Positions 6,255-7,687 of a DNA stretch of 7,687 bases are shown in pieces. The position numbers and the translations under genes are program-made. Origin of the DNA: Marinosulfonomonas sp. Its GTDB lineage: Bacteria; Pseudomonadota; Alphaproteobacteria; Rhodobacterales; Rhodobacteraceae. Where the stretch lies: the NCBI GenBank assembly GCA_026989405.1, contig JALSJL010000493.1, positions 1 through 7,687 of the forward strand, read 5' to 3'. Position 1 is the first letter of the stretch. Every line of letters starts with the position of its first letter. Under the pieces are notes generated by a model. The model was not told where the DNA came from, searched no databases, and worked only from the letters and a program-made list of their open reading frames with translations.

Positions 6255-7687
6255 AACAGTACGTGATTGAATGCGGTGTTGCGGTTCCCTCTGATAGCAA
6301 CGCCATTGTTTTGAATGTGGCTGATCCCGGCAAGAACGTGAATCTGCGGATCGATTACATCAGCAGGTCAATGCTCGGGAATGTTCCCGAGCTTCTGATC
6401 GACCTGCTCGAAGTGGCGGCTTACGTCTATTGTGCGGATCAACGCCTTACTCGAGGTTCCCCGAAATTGACGAACTTCGGACAAGACTGGCGGCGAAGCC
6501 TGAGCTTCACGATTCCGGTTCGATATCCAGAGGTTTGGCAAAGCCCAACGGTAACGGAAACACTTGCCGAAACGCTCGGTTTTCTGTCCGACGACAGCTA
6601 CGAATTCAATTTTCGCCGGGCCGAGGGGCCGTTTCAGCCGCGCGAGCTGTATTTCCCCGAGCTTATCGATGTATCGCAGGAATCGGACGAAGTGGCCCTG
6701 TTCTCCGGCGGCGTTGATTCCTTTGCAGGTGCTCTCAACGACATTGTCACATTGGAAAAATCAGTCACGCTGGTCGGGCACCATTCATCGTCGAAAGTCC
6801 GGAACACTCAGGAAGCTTTGATTCAGGAACTGAAGCAGCGCGGATTCGCACGCCGCGTTTCCTACGTCCCCGTATGGGTCTCCAACGAAAACGCACGCGC
6901 GGCAGAATACACCCAGCGTACGCGCTCGTTCCTGTTTGCCAGCCTTGGGTTGGTCATTGCGCAGATGTCGGGCAAGAACCGATTCAGTTTCTATGAGAAC
7001 GGTGTTGTCAGCATCAACCCACCGCTGGCAGGCGACGTTATTGGTGGCCGTGCCACCCGCACCACGCATCCACGGGTGCTTCGGGGCTTCGGGGCTTCGA
7101 GGCACTTTTTTCGGAGCTTCTTGATTGCCAGGTCGAGATCCAGACTCCTCTTCAGTGGCTGACCAAGATGGAGGTCACACAGAAGATTGCGGAAGCAGGC
7201 ATGGCAGACATGCTTTCCTCGACCGTGAGCTGTACGAGGACGCGAGAAATGACGGCAAAGCAGAAGCATTGCGGGCTTTGTTCGCAATGCATCGACAGGC
7301 GCTTTGCTGTCCTCGCTGCCGGCCTGGGTGAATACGAACCCCCCGAAAACTACAAGCGAGATCTCCTGCTCGGGGACCGGAGCGCCGACGACAATCTGCG
7401 TATGGCGCTGAGTTACGTTTCATTTTTTCGCAAGATTGGCGCGATGTCGAAAGAGCGATTCCTCGTGGATCTTCCCGAAGTCGTCTCGGCGTTGGACAAT
7501 TATCACGGCCCATCTGCCGATGAGGCCGCATCCAGGCTCTTTGACCTGTTCCAACGGCAAGCACGCTCTGTGGAAAAAGTCATCACCGAGGCCGTCCAGG
7601 AACATGCGGACCGATTGTACAAGGGTACGGTTCCGCCCGGATCACTTCTTGCAGCCTGTTTCAACCGAGATCGCGTCGAGATCGCAC
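6251..7687 (+). pseudogene. QueC/QatC-like deazaguanine synthase homologue, frameshifted, 3' end outside window
   Basis: QueC makes preQ0 by an ATP-dependent nitrile-forming reaction. QatC and Cap9 are defence-associated relatives. The TTG start at 6251 has AAGGGG five bases upstream and overlaps the stop of the preceding gene. An N-terminal domain of about 145 residues precedes the ATP-pyrophosphatase loop FSGGVDSF (S152-S157), then VGHHSS, RTRSFLFASLG and FYENGVVSINPP, all typical of the QatC-like group. The frame is broken at about residue 279 by an 8-bp tandem duplication (7079-7094). As written, translation ends at 7162 after 303 residues, the last two dozen aberrant. Downstream, the continuation (ALFSELLDCQVEIQTPLQWL) stays open to the window edge and carries four zinc-ligand cysteines at corrected positions C325, C338, C341 and C344 (HCGLCSQC). 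With one repeat unit removed, at least 476 residues read through. The gene may be dead, phase-variable or misread. Confidence 0.85.
7079..7102 (+). repeat. 8-bp tandem duplication causing a frameshift
   Basis: The unit CTTCGGGG occurs at 7079-7086 and again at 7087-7094, followed by a one-base variant, CTTCGAGG, at 7095-7102. Removing one exact copy joins VLRGF to EALFSELL in a single frame, giving the expected family sequence. Eight is not a multiple of three, so the extra copy moves the reading frame. The ancestral gene would already have had two near-identical units side by side, a natural substrate for strand slippage. Confidence 0.85.

Noticed and set aside
7105..7114. Programmed -1 frameshift at C TTT TTT in the QueC-like gene
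   Set aside because: The T6 run could in principle return to the right frame, but it would leave GASRH where the family has EALF. The heptamer is not a good slippery site, and exact removal of one 8-bp unit explains the data better.
7175..7564. Open frame of 129 residues on the minus strand
   Set aside because: It is antisense to the frame-corrected second half of the QueC-like gene, which carries the conserved cysteines.
1..7687. CRISPR array, insertion sequence or complete tRNA/rRNA gene
   Set aside because: No regularly spaced long direct repeats, transposase signature, terminal inverted repeats or cloverleaf were seen on either strand.

Overview
The window looks like part of a defence island from a GC-rich proteobacterium. 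The codon use and the flavour of the McrBC and Fic proteins suggest an alphaproteobacterium, but this is inference; no rRNA, complete tRNA or housekeeping gene is present to fix the taxon.

Layout. Positions 1-188 hold the edge of an unidentified gene, whose strand is ambiguous, and a hairpin. Positions 189-5306 hold three genes on the minus strand, transcribed in the order fic -> mcrB-like -> mcrC-like. The first is a class II Fic AMP-transferase with a C-terminal winged helix. The second is an 837-residue McrB-type AAA+ motor with a new N-terminus and a roughly 160-residue insertion inside its AAA core. The third is an McrC-type PD-(D/E)XK nuclease whose start codon overlaps the mcrB stop. 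Positions 5307-5468 are a divergent intergenic region with three evenly spaced AAAGG(A/T)/(A/T)CCTTT inverted repeats, which look like operators. Positions 5469-7687 hold two plus-strand genes: a 261-residue helical protein with no recognised domain, beginning Met-Gly, and a QueC/QatC-like protein translationally coupled to it through a TTGA overlap. The second gene runs off the right edge.

How they work together. The McrBC pair is expected to be a modification-dependent restriction system: the AAA+ motor moves on DNA and the McrC subunit cuts. The Fic protein may be a toxin or regulator tied to it. The plus-strand pair resembles the QueC-centred defence modules Qat and type IV CBASS, but its partner gene is not recognisable as QatB or a CD-NTase. 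It is therefore the best candidate for an under-described system here.

The main surprise is an exact 8-bp tandem duplication inside the queC-like gene. It shifts the frame and separates the ATP-pyrophosphatase half from the zinc-binding half, so the module is probably inactive in this genome unless the duplication is a sequencing error or a reversible slip.
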